A stretch of 64,000 nt of DNA from Helicobacter trogontum (GCF_000765905.2 NZ_JRPL02000003.1:62001-126000), one strand, 5' to 3'; positions 27,851 to 36,753 are shown, counted from the first letter of the stretch. The notes: generated by a model from the letters alone, not told the origin. Numbers and translations: made by a program.

Positions 27851-28423
27851 CATAACAATTTGGCTTCCTTCACCTATACTCGCATGAGCCTTATTAAAAG
27901 TATATGCACCATTAAAGACATAACCATACCCAGCAGTATATGTGAGTTTCATCTTTTCATTTAAAGCAATCTTACCATCAATTCCGCCTCCAAGAAGAAA
28001 CAACTCTCTGCCGACACCACTAGAATTCATCACATCATACCCAGCAAGAAAATTGACAAATAGAGGAGAATCCTTCCCAGCTATATTGACACCAATTTTA
28101 CCTATCCCATCAAATTGAAATAGTGTATTATCTTTAGTAAGTAGATTAAGATTTGTCCCGCCAACACTATTATTTCCATAACCAAGCTTTACATCAAGTC
28201 CAAATTGCACTCTCTTAAAATAGACATCTGCTCCACCCAAAGAGATAAAGCCGCCCATATTATTGATGTTTGCTCCACTCCCTGTTGTATTTTCATAAAA
28301 TCCACCAGCACCCAAATACAAGTCTATGCAGTAATTTTCTACTACACATACCGCATTGGCACTCGCTCCTAAAGTCCCTGTTAATACAACGCTTAAACCA
28401 ATTCTCTTACATAAGCCCACCAT
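27689..28423 (-). CDS. Small outer-membrane beta-barrel protein 2, paired with peptide 2
   Basis: 244 residues from ATG 28423, which has GGAGG seven bases ahead. The signal peptide ends GASANA, then a cysteine pair (CVVENYC), amphipathic strands and terminal GLEAGVAF. Paralogue of 26032-26769, with the same last ~50 residues (KGFGKYYDLNASKQVNGISM then PDSRAWQ). It starts 36 bases after the stop of precursor peptide 2, so the two are one transcription unit. Divergence of the rest of the barrel alongside divergence of the peptide cores suggests each barrel is matched to its own peptide. Confidence 0.75.
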   Translation of the reverse strand: MVGLCKRIGLSVVLTGTLGASANAVCVVENYCIDLYLGAGGFYENTTGSGANINNMGGFISLGGADVYFKRVQFGLDVKLGYGNNSVGGTNLNLLTKDNTLFQFDGIGKIGVNIAGKDSPLFVNFLAGYDVMNSSGVGRELFLLGGGIDGKIALNEKMKLTYTAGYGYVFNGAYTFNKAHASIGEGSQIVMFSLGTQAKVSENVNFYFKGFGKYYDLNASKQVNGISMPDSRAWQAGLEAGVAF

Positions 28424-28459
28424 ACTAAACCTCCACATATTATGTATATGACGTAAATT

Positions 28460-28759
28460 TTATCCAAACAGCTTATTTGCTACCCATTCACCAGCCTTTA
28501 CTGCTATTGGTGTCAAAAAAGCCGCCAACAATCCAGCAAGAATCCCTTCACCCTTAGTCTCACTCATCTCGGCATCACTCAATGCAATAACATCACCGCT
28601 CTTAGCACTATCAAAAAGCATATTCATATCATCACTATTAATACTTGCTACTTTATGTGTTTCAACAATATTTTGTACAACATTTGCTTGAACCTGTGCC
28701 TGCATGAGAGTCAAACTCAAGACAGAGCTTAAAACCAACATAGAAATTACCTTCTTCAT
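28460..28759 (-). CDS. Secreted double-glycine-type precursor peptide 2
   Basis: 99 residues from ATG 28759, which has AAGGAG six bases ahead. The signal peptide ends AQVQA, then a leader region ending ALSDAEMSETKGE, a near-perfect match to the double-glycine leader consensus LSxxELxxxxG except for Glu at -1. The predicted core is about 28 residues (GILAGLLAAFLTPIAVKAGE then WVANKLFG): cysteine-free, amphipathic, bacteriocin-like. Signal and leader are clearly homologous to peptide 1, while the cores differ. A -10-like TATAAT (28844-28849) lies about 85 bases upstream. Confidence 0.8.
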   Translation of the reverse strand: MKKVISMLVLSSVLSLTLMQAQVQANVVQNIVETHKVASINSDDMNMLFDSAKSGDVIALSDAEMSETKGEGILAGLLAAFLTPIAVKAGEWVANKLFG

Positions 28760-29426
28760 ACTTCGCTCCTTTTGCACAAAAATTGAATTTCTTCTGCTTC
28801 TATATTCACTTGGTTGCTACCTTATAAATTAGAAGCTGTTTAGATTATATAAACATATAGCTTAATATAAGCTTAAAATATAATAAAATTTTTATTTTAT
28901 ATTTTATAGTATTTAATTAAAAATTAATTCTAAAAATTAAAATATATATTTATATTTAATATTAAATATAAGAATTTATATAAAAAATTATTTCATTTAA
29001 TATTATTGAAATATTGTAAATTATAAATAATGCAAATCGTTATTTTAATCAAAATTGTATCTAAAACAACCAATATTTAACTTAGATTTTAGAAGAAAAT
29101 CCATCTTATTTAAACCCATATAATTTAAAAATTCTTTCATATTTGATTATATGAGCACAAGAGTATATTTATAACAAGATGACTATAAATTTAGCTTCTC
29201 ATGATTTTGTTTTAAAAGGTGGTGAGGTGCAGATTCTATTGATAAAAAGTATATATCATTCCTAAATGATTTGAGCCAAGCAATAACAACATGTTAAATT
29301 TTATTGCCTACATCATTTAAAAACCTAATTCCTTAATAAATTAAAAAATGCAAGACTTTTGCTTAGCAAAAAGAGTCCATAAAATAATAAATGTCTCGTA
29401 AAATCTATGATTAGATATATGCATCA
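28760..29426. other. Very AT-rich non-coding stretch upstream of peptide 2
   Basis: About 670 bases without genes; 28860-29020 is almost pure A/T. On the minus strand TTTATATAATCT (TATAAT at 28844-28849) is the probable -10 for the peptide 2/barrel 2 unit. The A/T-only block could be a binding region for an H-NS- or HU-like protein, or an UP-element. Confidence 0.45.
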
Positions 29427-30113
29427 TCACTTAAATATATGATTTGTCCTATACCCTCTTAATGCTAAGGCTTGAAAATACTCTTTTAAGTTTTTAAGGC
29501 TTTCTTTAGAATCTTTGCTTATCTCCATAATATCTACGCCATGTCGAAGACTTGCTAGATCGCTTTCTACTTGCTGCGTTTTAAATCCAAAATACTCTTT
29601 CATTTCGGCTTTTGTAATCAGCACAATATCAGCACATAAAAACATAGATGGATATTTTAACACTTTGTCATCACCTTCTGGCACACTAAGCAACACAACA
29701 TTAACATTTGCACCCAAATCATAGCTTGCAGGACATACAAGATTACCCACATTTTCTATAAATAAAAAATCACTCTGATTAAACCTTGAATCCTCCATAA
29801 GCGATGGCAGCATATTTGCTATCATACTTGCTTCAAGATGACACGCCTCACCTGTTGTGATTTGTTTTGCTAAGACTCCTTGCTTTTCTAATCTATCCGC
29901 ATCTCTATTTGTTTCTAAATCACCCTCAATTACACAGAATCTAAAGTCATCAAACTGACTTAAAGATTCTAAAAGTGTGGTCTTACCACTTCCTGGGCTA
30001 CTCATAAGGTTGATTACAAACTTATTGTGCATATCATAAATACTTCTTAACTCTTGTGCTTTTTTATCATTTGCACTTAAAACTCTCTCTTTTATCGCAA
30101 TAACTTTTTCCAT
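29427..30113 (-). CDS. hypB: Hydrogenase/urease nickel incorporation GTPase HypB
   Basis: 228 residues. P-loop SSPGSGKTTLLE is at 39-50, then EGDLETNRDADR and the conserved GEACHLEA metal-site segment. HypB is a dimeric SIMIBI GTPase that, with HypA, delivers Ni to [NiFe] hydrogenase and, in Helicobacter, also to urease. There is no His-rich or CxxCGC N-terminal extension, as in H. pylori HypB. AAAGGA precedes the ATG. The other hyp genes are not in the window. Confidence 0.95.
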   Translation of the reverse strand: MEKVIAIKERVLSANDKKAQELRSIYDMHNKFVINLMSSPGSGKTTLLESLSQFDDFRFCVIEGDLETNRDADRLEKQGVLAKQITTGEACHLEASMIANMLPSLMEDSRFNQSDFLFIENVGNLVCPASYDLGANVNVVLLSVPEGDDKVLKYPSMFLCADIVLITKAEMKEYFGFKTQQVESDLASLRHGVDIMEISKDSKESLKNLKEYFQALALRGYRTNHIFK

Positions 30114-30199
30114 GTATTTCCTTTCAAAACACTAATTTTAACAAAAAAGATTCCAATACGAAAGCATCGCATGTTTTTTTATTGTAATGAATGCAATGT

Positions 30200-30205
30200 T
30201 ATAAT
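30200..30205 (+). promoter_or_regulatory. -10 promoter element for pldA
   Basis: TATAAT lies 33 bases before the ATG at 30239, in the divergent region between hypB and pldA. Confidence 0.45.
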
Positions 30206-30238
30206 AAACTTTACATAAAATTTACTTTAGGATACATA

Positions 30239-31336
30239 ATGCATATTTTTAAATATGCTTTTTGTTGTTTATTGGTTACCTATCATATCACAAAAGCACA
30301 CACAAATAACAATCCCCTTTGGATAACCTCAAATGATATGCTAAATAGAACAAAAAAGACATATATTTATGATGAAAGAATTAAAGATTTAGACTCCAAG
30401 CAATCCTCATCAAAAGATCAAATACCCATTCAAATAGCAGATAATAACTTAGATTCTAAAACCTCCAAGCAAACCATTCTTACAAAATTAAAAAATCACT
30501 TCCTTGATATAAACACCTACAAAGAACGATCAAAAAAGGCAGAAGCAACATACACAGATTTTATGAAGGTGCTAGAACATGAGGGGACATATTTTGTTTA
30601 TTCATATAGCCTACCACCTTTTGGAATCTATGGCAATAATCTTCCCGGTGAATTAAAGTTTCAACTAAGCTTTAAAGTGCCACTTTGGCGAGGTGCATTT
30701 TGGAGTAAAGGGTCTCTCTTTTTTGCATATACCCAAACATCATGGTTTCAGCAGTTTAACTCTCGCTATTCTCATCCCATGCGAGATTCAAACTATAAAC
30801 CTTCAATCCTTTATTCATATCCGACAGACTGGAAACTATTTGGCGGTAAAATTAAGGAATTACGTATTAGCTATTTGCATTTTAGTAATGGTATAGGCGG
30901 CAATGAATGCTTAAGGGATTCTAATGGGAATTCTTTAACCCCAGAAGAGTGTCGATCAAGAAGTATGGGTAATAGAATTATCTTCGAACTCCTTTGGGAA
31001 AAAGCTGTATTTAAAAATGGAAAATTTGGAGTGCATATTACAGCTTGGCCATATATCCCAAGACGCAGAGATAACCTAGATATTGGTTTATATATGGGCT
31101 ATGCAAATGCAAGATTATATTATAAACACAAGAAGCATTTTGCAGAATTGCATGTTGCTCCAATTATTAGCGATTATACACAATATCATGGTTCGCTACA
31201 GCTTGGATATGCATATGCAATAAGTGATTTCGTCGCACTTTATGGGCAATATTTCTATGGTTACGCAAATAGCTTGTATGAATATAACATACCCACACAT
31301 CGTGTTGGTATTGGTCTAAGAGTAACAGGGTTCTAG
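30239..31336 (+). CDS. pldA: Outer-membrane phospholipase A1 (OMPLA family)
   Basis: 365 residues from ATG 30239, which has AGGA six bases ahead; 30191 is an upstream in-frame ATG without support. A signal peptide (ending ITKA) and a polar region of about 90 residues precede the barrel. The catalytic triad is visible as H214 and S216 in YLHFSNG and N245 in SMGNRI. OMPLA hydrolyses phospholipids in the outer leaflet as a calcium-dependent dimer; in Helicobacter it is linked to haemolysis and colonisation. The segment between the HFSNG motif and the Asn contains an insertion with two cysteines (ECLRD, EECRS). Confidence 0.9.
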   Translation: MHIFKYAFCCLLVTYHITKAHTNNNPLWITSNDMLNRTKKTYIYDERIKDLDSKQSSSKDQIPIQIADNNLDSKTSKQTILTKLKNHFLDINTYKERSKKAEATYTDFMKVLEHEGTYFVYSYSLPPFGIYGNNLPGELKFQLSFKVPLWRGAFWSKGSLFFAYTQTSWFQQFNSRYSHPMRDSNYKPSILYSYPTDWKLFGGKIKELRISYLHFSNGIGGNECLRDSNGNSLTPEECRSRSMGNRIIFELLWEKAVFKNGKFGVHITAWPYIPRRRDNLDIGLYMGYANARLYYKHKKHFAELHVAPIISDYTQYHGSLQLGYAYAISDFVALYGQYFYGYANSLYEYNIPTHRVGIGLRVTGF

Positions 31337-31409
31337 CTCACACATGATTACCTGCTTGAAACCACAATAAAATAAGCATTACTTTATTAAGTTTCATAGA
31401 ATAAAGAGT

Positions 31410-32297
31410 TTATTTGGGTTCAAGTGCCCTAAGCTCAAGGACATCACGCTGCAATGTTGCATTATCCAACCTACTTTGCTCCACTTCAATACGCAAAGCA
31501 TTTCTTGTTTTATGTAAATCCCATAATACCTCAAGTGACGTGGAACCAAAAAATAAATACATCGCATAACCACCAACAAAACATGCAATACAAGCCAAAA
31601 TAATAAATGCTCGCTTAGAGTAGATTAGATACTGCCACCTGTATTTTTTAGACTTTGCTGCACTATATGAATTTTGTAAAACTTCGCTGTCAAATAAATC
31701 TTCTTTATCTATATCATCTCTATAAGATTCTTGCACACTCTCTTGTGAGATATGAGGATCATTAAGTTTTTGCGAAATCCTAGATTCTGCGGCATTACTA
31801 ATTTTATTAGGTGGGTTTGCTCCATGTGATAAATTAGCGTCTATTGACTTACTTTGTCCTTTATAAATATTATCACTCTCTTTTATTTCCTCTCTTTGTG
31901 CATATGACCCTAAGCCATTTTGTGCAGATTCTGTATCTAATATGGAATCCCTAGAATCTGCAATAATAATATCTTTGATATCCTGCGGGATCTCATCATC
32001 TATGTTACTTATATTTATTTCTACCCCTACCCCTTCATTCACCAATATGCTATCACTAATAGGCGTGATTGAAGAATGAGGACTTGTATCCCCTTTATGA
32101 ATATGTGCATCACTTTCATATGAAGCACCTAAGCCAGATTGTATATCATCTACAATAATATCATGCAGAGAATCTGTTTGTATATTTTCTGAATCTTTTT
32201 GCGCTTTATTAAGATCTATGGTATCTAGGTGCACCTCATCTTGCTCTTGTGTGAGGTTATTGTGAGATGTAGTTGTATCGTTTTTAGAATCTTGCAT
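31410..32297 (-). CDS. FtsB/DivIC-like septum protein with a long disordered N-terminus
   Basis: 295 residues. The last ~65 carry one membrane helix (about 230-250, FIILACIACFVGGYAMYLFF) followed by a heptad-patterned coiled coil (LHKTRNALRIEVEQSRLDN, ending LELRALEPK), the layout of FtsB/DivIC. FtsB is a bitopic divisome protein working with FtsL and FtsQ. The first ~225 residues are acidic, Ser/Asp/Ile-rich and apparently disordered, far longer than the few residues normal for FtsB, and would be cytoplasmic. The FtsB assignment rests on architecture only. Confidence 0.6.
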   Translation of the reverse strand: MQDSKNDTTTSHNNLTQEQDEVHLDTIDLNKAQKDSENIQTDSLHDIIVDDIQSGLGASYESDAHIHKGDTSPHSSITPISDSILVNEGVGVEINISNIDDEIPQDIKDIIIADSRDSILDTESAQNGLGSYAQREEIKESDNIYKGQSKSIDANLSHGANPPNKISNAAESRISQKLNDPHISQESVQESYRDDIDKEDLFDSEVLQNSYSAAKSKKYRWQYLIYSKRAFIILACIACFVGGYAMYLFFGSTSLEVLWDLHKTRNALRIEVEQSRLDNATLQRDVLELRALEPK

Positions 32298-32329
32298 ATA
32301 AAATTTATTCCTAATGGCTTTTATGCGAT

Positions 32330-32335
32330 ATTATA
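32330..32335 (-). promoter_or_regulatory. Extended -10 promoter for the FtsB-like gene
   Basis: On the minus strand TGTTATAAT lies about 33 bases before the ATG at 32297. Confidence 0.45.
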
Positions 32336-32403
32336 ACATGTTTTTAATTCAAACATTAACATTGCATAACTCGTGTGCTCATAACCTATAAAAAAGGATC
32401 ATT

Positions 32404-33372
32404 ATGGATAAGGAATCATACTTTCTAACACTTTTAACACAAAGTGGTATTACACAAAATCTTAACGATGATTGTGCTTTGCTATCACCACTACTTTTCA
32501 AGAATAAAAACTATATCATTGCAGCCGATAGCTTTGTAGAAAATATTCACTTTAAGATCCATCATCTAGAAAATAAGAAATGCCATAGTGTAAACAACTT
32601 TATAACATATACGCATAAAAATCAATGGTTAAGTTATGAGAATCTCGCAAAAAAAGCTTTTTTGGTAAACATCTCTGATATATTAAGTTCAGGAGCATTA
32701 CCACAATATGCTCTACTCTCCATCGTGTTGCATAAAAAAATACAAAACACACAAATCAAAGAAATCATACAAGGTATTACACAAATTTGTAAAGAATACA
32801 ATATTAGACTTATAGGTGGTGATACAATGTGTGGCAACGAACTTTCATTTCACATTACAATCATTGGGAATCTTATAGGCAAATATCTACATAGAGGCAG
32901 GGTGAGAGAGGGTGATTTACTTGCCTATACAAGTATGCGAAAAGGAAATCTTGGAAGGAGTCTAAATACTCTAAAAAAGCTACTTAGATATGGTGCACAT
33001 AAAAATATTATACCGCATCACAATATAGAATCTCAACACAGGGATAGTCGCTTTACCCTACCCTTTTTACGTATGAATTTCCTTAAAAAATCACATAGAT
33101 TGCTACATGCTTGTATGGATATTAGCGATGGGTTAGCCAATGAGATACAACGATTAGAATCTCAAAACAAATTGACACTCTTACCCTACTCTACTCTAAA
33201 ACGAGAAATATATCAAAGTGGAGAGGAATATGAGCTACTCTTTAGCTTCAAAGAGAGTAATCTCTCTGCCCTGCAACATATAGCAGATTCCACGCGAACA
33301 CAACTCCATGTTGTAGGTAAATTTGGTCGTCATAAACCTCATTTTTTTCACACAATAAAATGGCATACATAA
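32404..33372 (+). CDS. thiL: Thiamine-monophosphate kinase
   Basis: 322 residues. AIR-synthase-like fold motifs: DDCAL, ADSFVENIHFKI, KKAFLVNISDILSSGALPQY, IRLIGGDTMCG and MDISDGLANEIQRL. ThiL phosphorylates thiamine monophosphate to the pyrophosphate cofactor using ATP. AAAGGA precedes the ATG. The segment around 185-235 is an insertion of low conservation. Confidence 0.92.
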   Translation: MDKESYFLTLLTQSGITQNLNDDCALLSPLLFKNKNYIIAADSFVENIHFKIHHLENKKCHSVNNFITYTHKNQWLSYENLAKKAFLVNISDILSSGALPQYALLSIVLHKKIQNTQIKEIIQGITQICKEYNIRLIGGDTMCGNELSFHITIIGNLIGKYLHRGRVREGDLLAYTSMRKGNLGRSLNTLKKLLRYGAHKNIIPHHNIESQHRDSRFTLPFLRMNFLKKSHRLLHACMDISDGLANEIQRLESQNKLTLLPYSTLKREIYQSGEEYELLFSFKESNLSALQHIADSTRTQLHVVGKFGRHKPHFFHTIKWHT

Positions 33373-33491
33373 CCATTGAAATAACACTAAAATCTTGCAG
33401 AAAAAAGTATATATGAAATGAGAGCATAAAGCCAAATTATTGAAAATCTTGTGCTATCATTCTAAGCTTAATCAGAATATCAAGGTTTAGC

Positions 33492-34217
33492 ATGTCAATA
33501 GAAAAAAATCTCCATGAAGTAAAGGATAAACTTACAAAAGATCAAAATTTACTTGTAAGTGCATTTAAACTTGAAACATTCTACAAAAAATATAAAAACT
33601 TTCTATTTCTTATTATAGCTTTATTGGTGCTTTTTGGTGCATATAAGGGCATTAGTGCATACAAGGAACATAAGACAAATACGCAAGCTAATGAGCTTAT
33701 GAATACTTTACATAGCAAAAATATCACTGAAGAAGATAGAAAAAAAACAGAGGAATTACTTGCCACAATAAAACCAGACCTATACGACTTTTATCGCTAC
33801 ACTCAACTGCAAAATCTAAGTCTATTGCAGTTAAAGAGTGATGAAAACCTCGCCATATTAGAACAATTAAGCAAATCAAGCAATGAACTCATTGCTACAC
33901 TAGCCAACTATCAATATGCAGTTTTTAGTGAAAAATTGGAATTGCTTGAAAATTTTGAGTCAGATTCTATGCCGCTATTACGCGATAGAGCGAGATTTTT
34001 GGCAGCATATCTATATATGCAAAATAATAACACGCAAAAAGCTCATGAGATTCTAGAATCCATACAACCAAGAGATAACAATCGACTTGTTACAGAAATG
34101 GCAACTCTACTCAAACATTATGGCTTGGATAGCAAAAGCTTACCTACACAAAATGCAGATGCATCAAAAGAAGATACGGCTAAATTGCCTGTGGAAGCAA
34201 ATAAAACAAAAGAGTAA
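33492..34217 (+). CDS. YfgM-like membrane-anchored TPR protein
   Basis: 241 residues: short cytoplasmic N-terminus, one membrane helix (about 37-55, FLFLIIALLVLFGAYKG), then a helical periplasmic domain with TPR-like spacing (RARFLAAYLYMQNNNTQKAH then EILESI) and a charged tail. This layout fits the YfgM/UPF0070 family, ancillary to the SecYEG translocon and periplasmic chaperones. It is followed by a BamB-like lipoprotein, the same pairing as yfgM-bamB in E. coli. Family placement is by architecture and context. Confidence 0.55.
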   Translation: MSIEKNLHEVKDKLTKDQNLLVSAFKLETFYKKYKNFLFLIIALLVLFGAYKGISAYKEHKTNTQANELMNTLHSKNITEEDRKKTEELLATIKPDLYDFYRYTQLQNLSLLQLKSDENLAILEQLSKSSNELIATLANYQYAVFSEKLELLENFESDSMPLLRDRARFLAAYLYMQNNNTQKAHEILESIQPRDNNRLVTEMATLLKHYGLDSKSLPTQNADASKEDTAKLPVEANKTKE

Positions 34218-34225
34218 GGAAAATA

Positions 34226-35449
34226 ATGTATAAAATATTGAAATCAAGTTTTTGCTACATTGTGTGTAATCTTCAATCTTACCAAAAACACATATCACAA
34301 TGTTTGTATGGTGCAAAATATTTACAATATTTTACGATCCAGAATGCTTTAAATAAAACCTTTTTGAGCAAAGCATCATGCACTCTAACCATATTATTAC
34401 TCCTTGTATTTTATAGTGGCTGTGACTCACAAAAAAACTTTAAACCACAACGTGTTTATGGCAAAATAGAATTTAATGACAAATTAGATAAACCCTTGGT
34501 AAACAGCAATCAAGCGAGTGCAAAACTCAAAAACAATGCAGTCATCACTGATAATGGCTTATCACATATTACGATCAATGAACATGAAAATCTACTCTAC
34601 GCAGATTCTAAGCAATGGCTTATTGGCGATGGCTGTGCAGGATTGTTAGTTATCCCGCTATTATATGAAAACAATATAGCAAAGCTTGATCGCAACAACA
34701 TGAAGACCATTGCAACAAAAGGTTGTGTTGTAAGTGCAAGTATAAAAGGGGATCTTGTTGCTGGTGTACTTGCTAGCAATACACTTTTTCTCTACGATCT
34801 TGCAAAAGATACCTTTAAGTTTCAAATCAAGGAAGAATCAATCTATGCGATTTCATCAAGACATGCAAATCCCATCATCCTTGATACGCTCGTCATTTTC
34901 CCAACGCTTGATGGCAGACTAAACACAATCGACATAACACAAGGAAAAAGTGTCAAAAATATCATTGTAAATACAGAAAAATTCCTAAATAATATTATTT
35001 ACCTCAAGGTGCAAAAGGATGAATTAGTAAGTGCTACGCACAAGCGTATCTATACACTTATACATGGGGAATCTTATGGCAAAGAGTTAGAGATTCGTGA
35101 CATTTATTTTGATGGGACACATATTTATGCATTAAGTCTCAATGGCACAATATATCAATTCGACAAAACATTGGCAACACTTCAAAGCGTAAAATTGCCA
35201 TATGCAAATCTGAATGGAATCATAATTAAGAAAGATCACCTATATACCTTTGATAATAGTGGTGGATACTTGATTGATTTATCACTTAATGATTTTAGCT
35301 ATGAGGCATTTAAGCTGAAATTTGGTATAGATAGATGGTTTAGCAAACGTGTTACAATGTTTTATACGCCAAATATTTTCTATATCAATAATAATATTTT
35401 AAATTTCAATGAGGCATTAAAAAAGACAATATATGAGGATAAGAAATAA
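34226..35449 (+). CDS. BamB-like beta-propeller lipoprotein
   Basis: 407 residues. An unusually long N-terminal lead (about 48 residues) precedes a hydrophobic helix and a lipobox-like FYSGC near residue 66. The rest has repeated blade-like strands (LIGDGCAGLLVIPLLYENNI; GVLASNTLFLYDLA; FPTLDGRLNTIDI; IYALSLNGTIYQFD; YTFDNSGGYLIDLS) as in PQQ-type propellers such as BamB. BamB is a lipoprotein of the outer-membrane barrel assembly machine. An in-frame TTG at 34364 would give a normal-length signal peptide, but AAGGA favours ATG 34226. Confidence 0.6.
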   Translation: MYKILKSSFCYIVCNLQSYQKHISQCLYGAKYLQYFTIQNALNKTFLSKASCTLTILLLLVFYSGCDSQKNFKPQRVYGKIEFNDKLDKPLVNSNQASAKLKNNAVITDNGLSHITINEHENLLYADSKQWLIGDGCAGLLVIPLLYENNIAKLDRNNMKTIATKGCVVSASIKGDLVAGVLASNTLFLYDLAKDTFKFQIKEESIYAISSRHANPIILDTLVIFPTLDGRLNTIDITQGKSVKNIIVNTEKFLNNIIYLKVQKDELVSATHKRIYTLIHGESYGKELEIRDIYFDGTHIYALSLNGTIYQFDKTLATLQSVKLPYANLNGIIIKKDHLYTFDNSGGYLIDLSLNDFSYEAFKLKFGIDRWFSKRVTMFYTPNIFYINNNILNFNEALKKTIYEDKK

Positions 35450-35486
35450 AATTTGTTTCAAAAAATGAAGGGAAAGGAGGTTTGTA

Positions 35487-36122
35487 ATGGCAGGTATTAT
35501 TCTATGTGATATAGGCAATTCTTTTTTGCATTTTTATTACGCGGGTAGAATATGGCGAGAGAATCCAAATAGCATTACGCTAAAAAAACCTCATATCCCA
35601 ATCTATTATATTAGTGTGAATCCAAATTTTGAGAAAAAATTATTAGATTCCCATAAAACTTGCATTAATCTTGAAAAATTTATACAACTACAAAGCGTAT
35701 ATAAAGGTTTAGGGATTGATAGAAAAGCCGCATGCAAAGCCATTAGTAATGGTGTGATAGTTGATGCTGGAAGTGCTATTACTATTGATATTATGGAAGA
35801 TAATCAACATATTGGTGGTTACATTTTACCTGGAATAAGCTCATATCAACACTTATATCAATGCATATCTCCTGCCCTGCATGTCCCGCTTGATCTAAGT
35901 GTAAATCTATATGCACCACCACAAAATACAAAAGAAGCAATAAGTTTTGGAATCCTAAAAAGTATTATACTTATGCTAAAGCATACAACCCAAACAAAAA
36001 AGATGTATTTCACAGGTGGCGATGGTAAATTTTTTGCTAAGTATTTTGAAAATAGTATATTTGACAACACGTTAATTTTCAAAGGTATGCAACAAGCCCT
36101 AAAAGAAAATAATATAATTTAA
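35487..36122 (+). CDS. coaX: Type III pantothenate kinase
   Basis: 211 residues with ASKHA-fold motifs DIGNSFLHF, GIDRKAA, VDAGSAITIDI, GGYILPG and TGGDG. CoaX phosphorylates pantothenate in the first step of CoA synthesis, needs a monovalent cation and resists pantothenamide and CoA feedback. A strong ribosome binding site (AAAGGAGG) precedes the ATG. It is followed 13 bases later by hisG. Confidence 0.93.
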   Translation: MAGIILCDIGNSFLHFYYAGRIWRENPNSITLKKPHIPIYYISVNPNFEKKLLDSHKTCINLEKFIQLQSVYKGLGIDRKAACKAISNGVIVDAGSAITIDIMEDNQHIGGYILPGISSYQHLYQCISPALHVPLDLSVNLYAPPQNTKEAISFGILKSIILMLKHTTQTKKMYFTGGDGKFFAKYFENSIFDNTLIFKGMQQALKENNII

Positions 36123-36135
36123 AAAAGGATATACA

Positions 36136-36753
36136 ATGCTTACAATCGCACTCCCAAAGGGAAGAATAGCAGATGAGGCTCTATCACTTTTTGCGAAGAT
36201 TCTCGACAAAAAAATACAATTTGATGACAGAAAACTTATATTAAAGGAGGGAAATTATACATTTCTGCTCGTAAGAAATCAAGATGTGCCAACCTATGTG
36301 TATTATGGTGCAGCTGATTTGGGTGTCGTGGGACTTGATGTGCTTGAAGAACACAAAGATATTGATGTCGCAAGATTATTAGATCTGAAAATTGGCAAAT
36401 GCAAGGTTGTGCTTGGTAGCGAGTGTGGTAAACCAATAAATTATCTAAAACCTCGTATAAAAATTGCTACAAAGATGACAAATATCACTCAAAACTTTTT
36501 TTCCGCTCGTGCTATTGCTGTTGATGTTATAAAACTTTATGGCTCTATTGAGCTTGCTCCACTCGTGAATCTTGCAGATGGTATTGTAGATATTGTTGAA
36601 ACAGGTAGCACAATGAAACAAAATAATTTACAAATTGATGAAGTTATTATGGAATCAAGTGCCTATCTCATTGCAAACACAAATAGCTTTTTTGCTAATA
36701 AAAACAAGATTTTGCAATTACAAGAAAATTTAAAAAAAATTCTACAGGGTTAA
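36136..36753 (+). CDS. hisG: ATP phosphoribosyltransferase, short form
   Basis: 205 residues, the length of the short HisG form without the C-terminal regulatory domain. Motifs: ALPKGRIADEAL, YYGAADLGVVGLDVL, and the PRPP-binding LADGIVDIVETGSTMKQNNL. It condenses ATP and PRPP to start histidine synthesis. Short-form HisG works as an octamer with HisZ, which is not in this window. AAAGGA precedes the ATG. Confidence 0.95.
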   Translation: MLTIALPKGRIADEALSLFAKILDKKIQFDDRKLILKEGNYTFLLVRNQDVPTYVYYGAADLGVVGLDVLEEHKDIDVARLLDLKIGKCKVVLGSECGKPINYLKPRIKIATKMTNITQNFFSARAIAVDVIKLYGSIELAPLVNLADGIVDIVETGSTMKQNNLQIDEVIMESSAYLIANTNSFFANKNKILQLQENLKKILQG

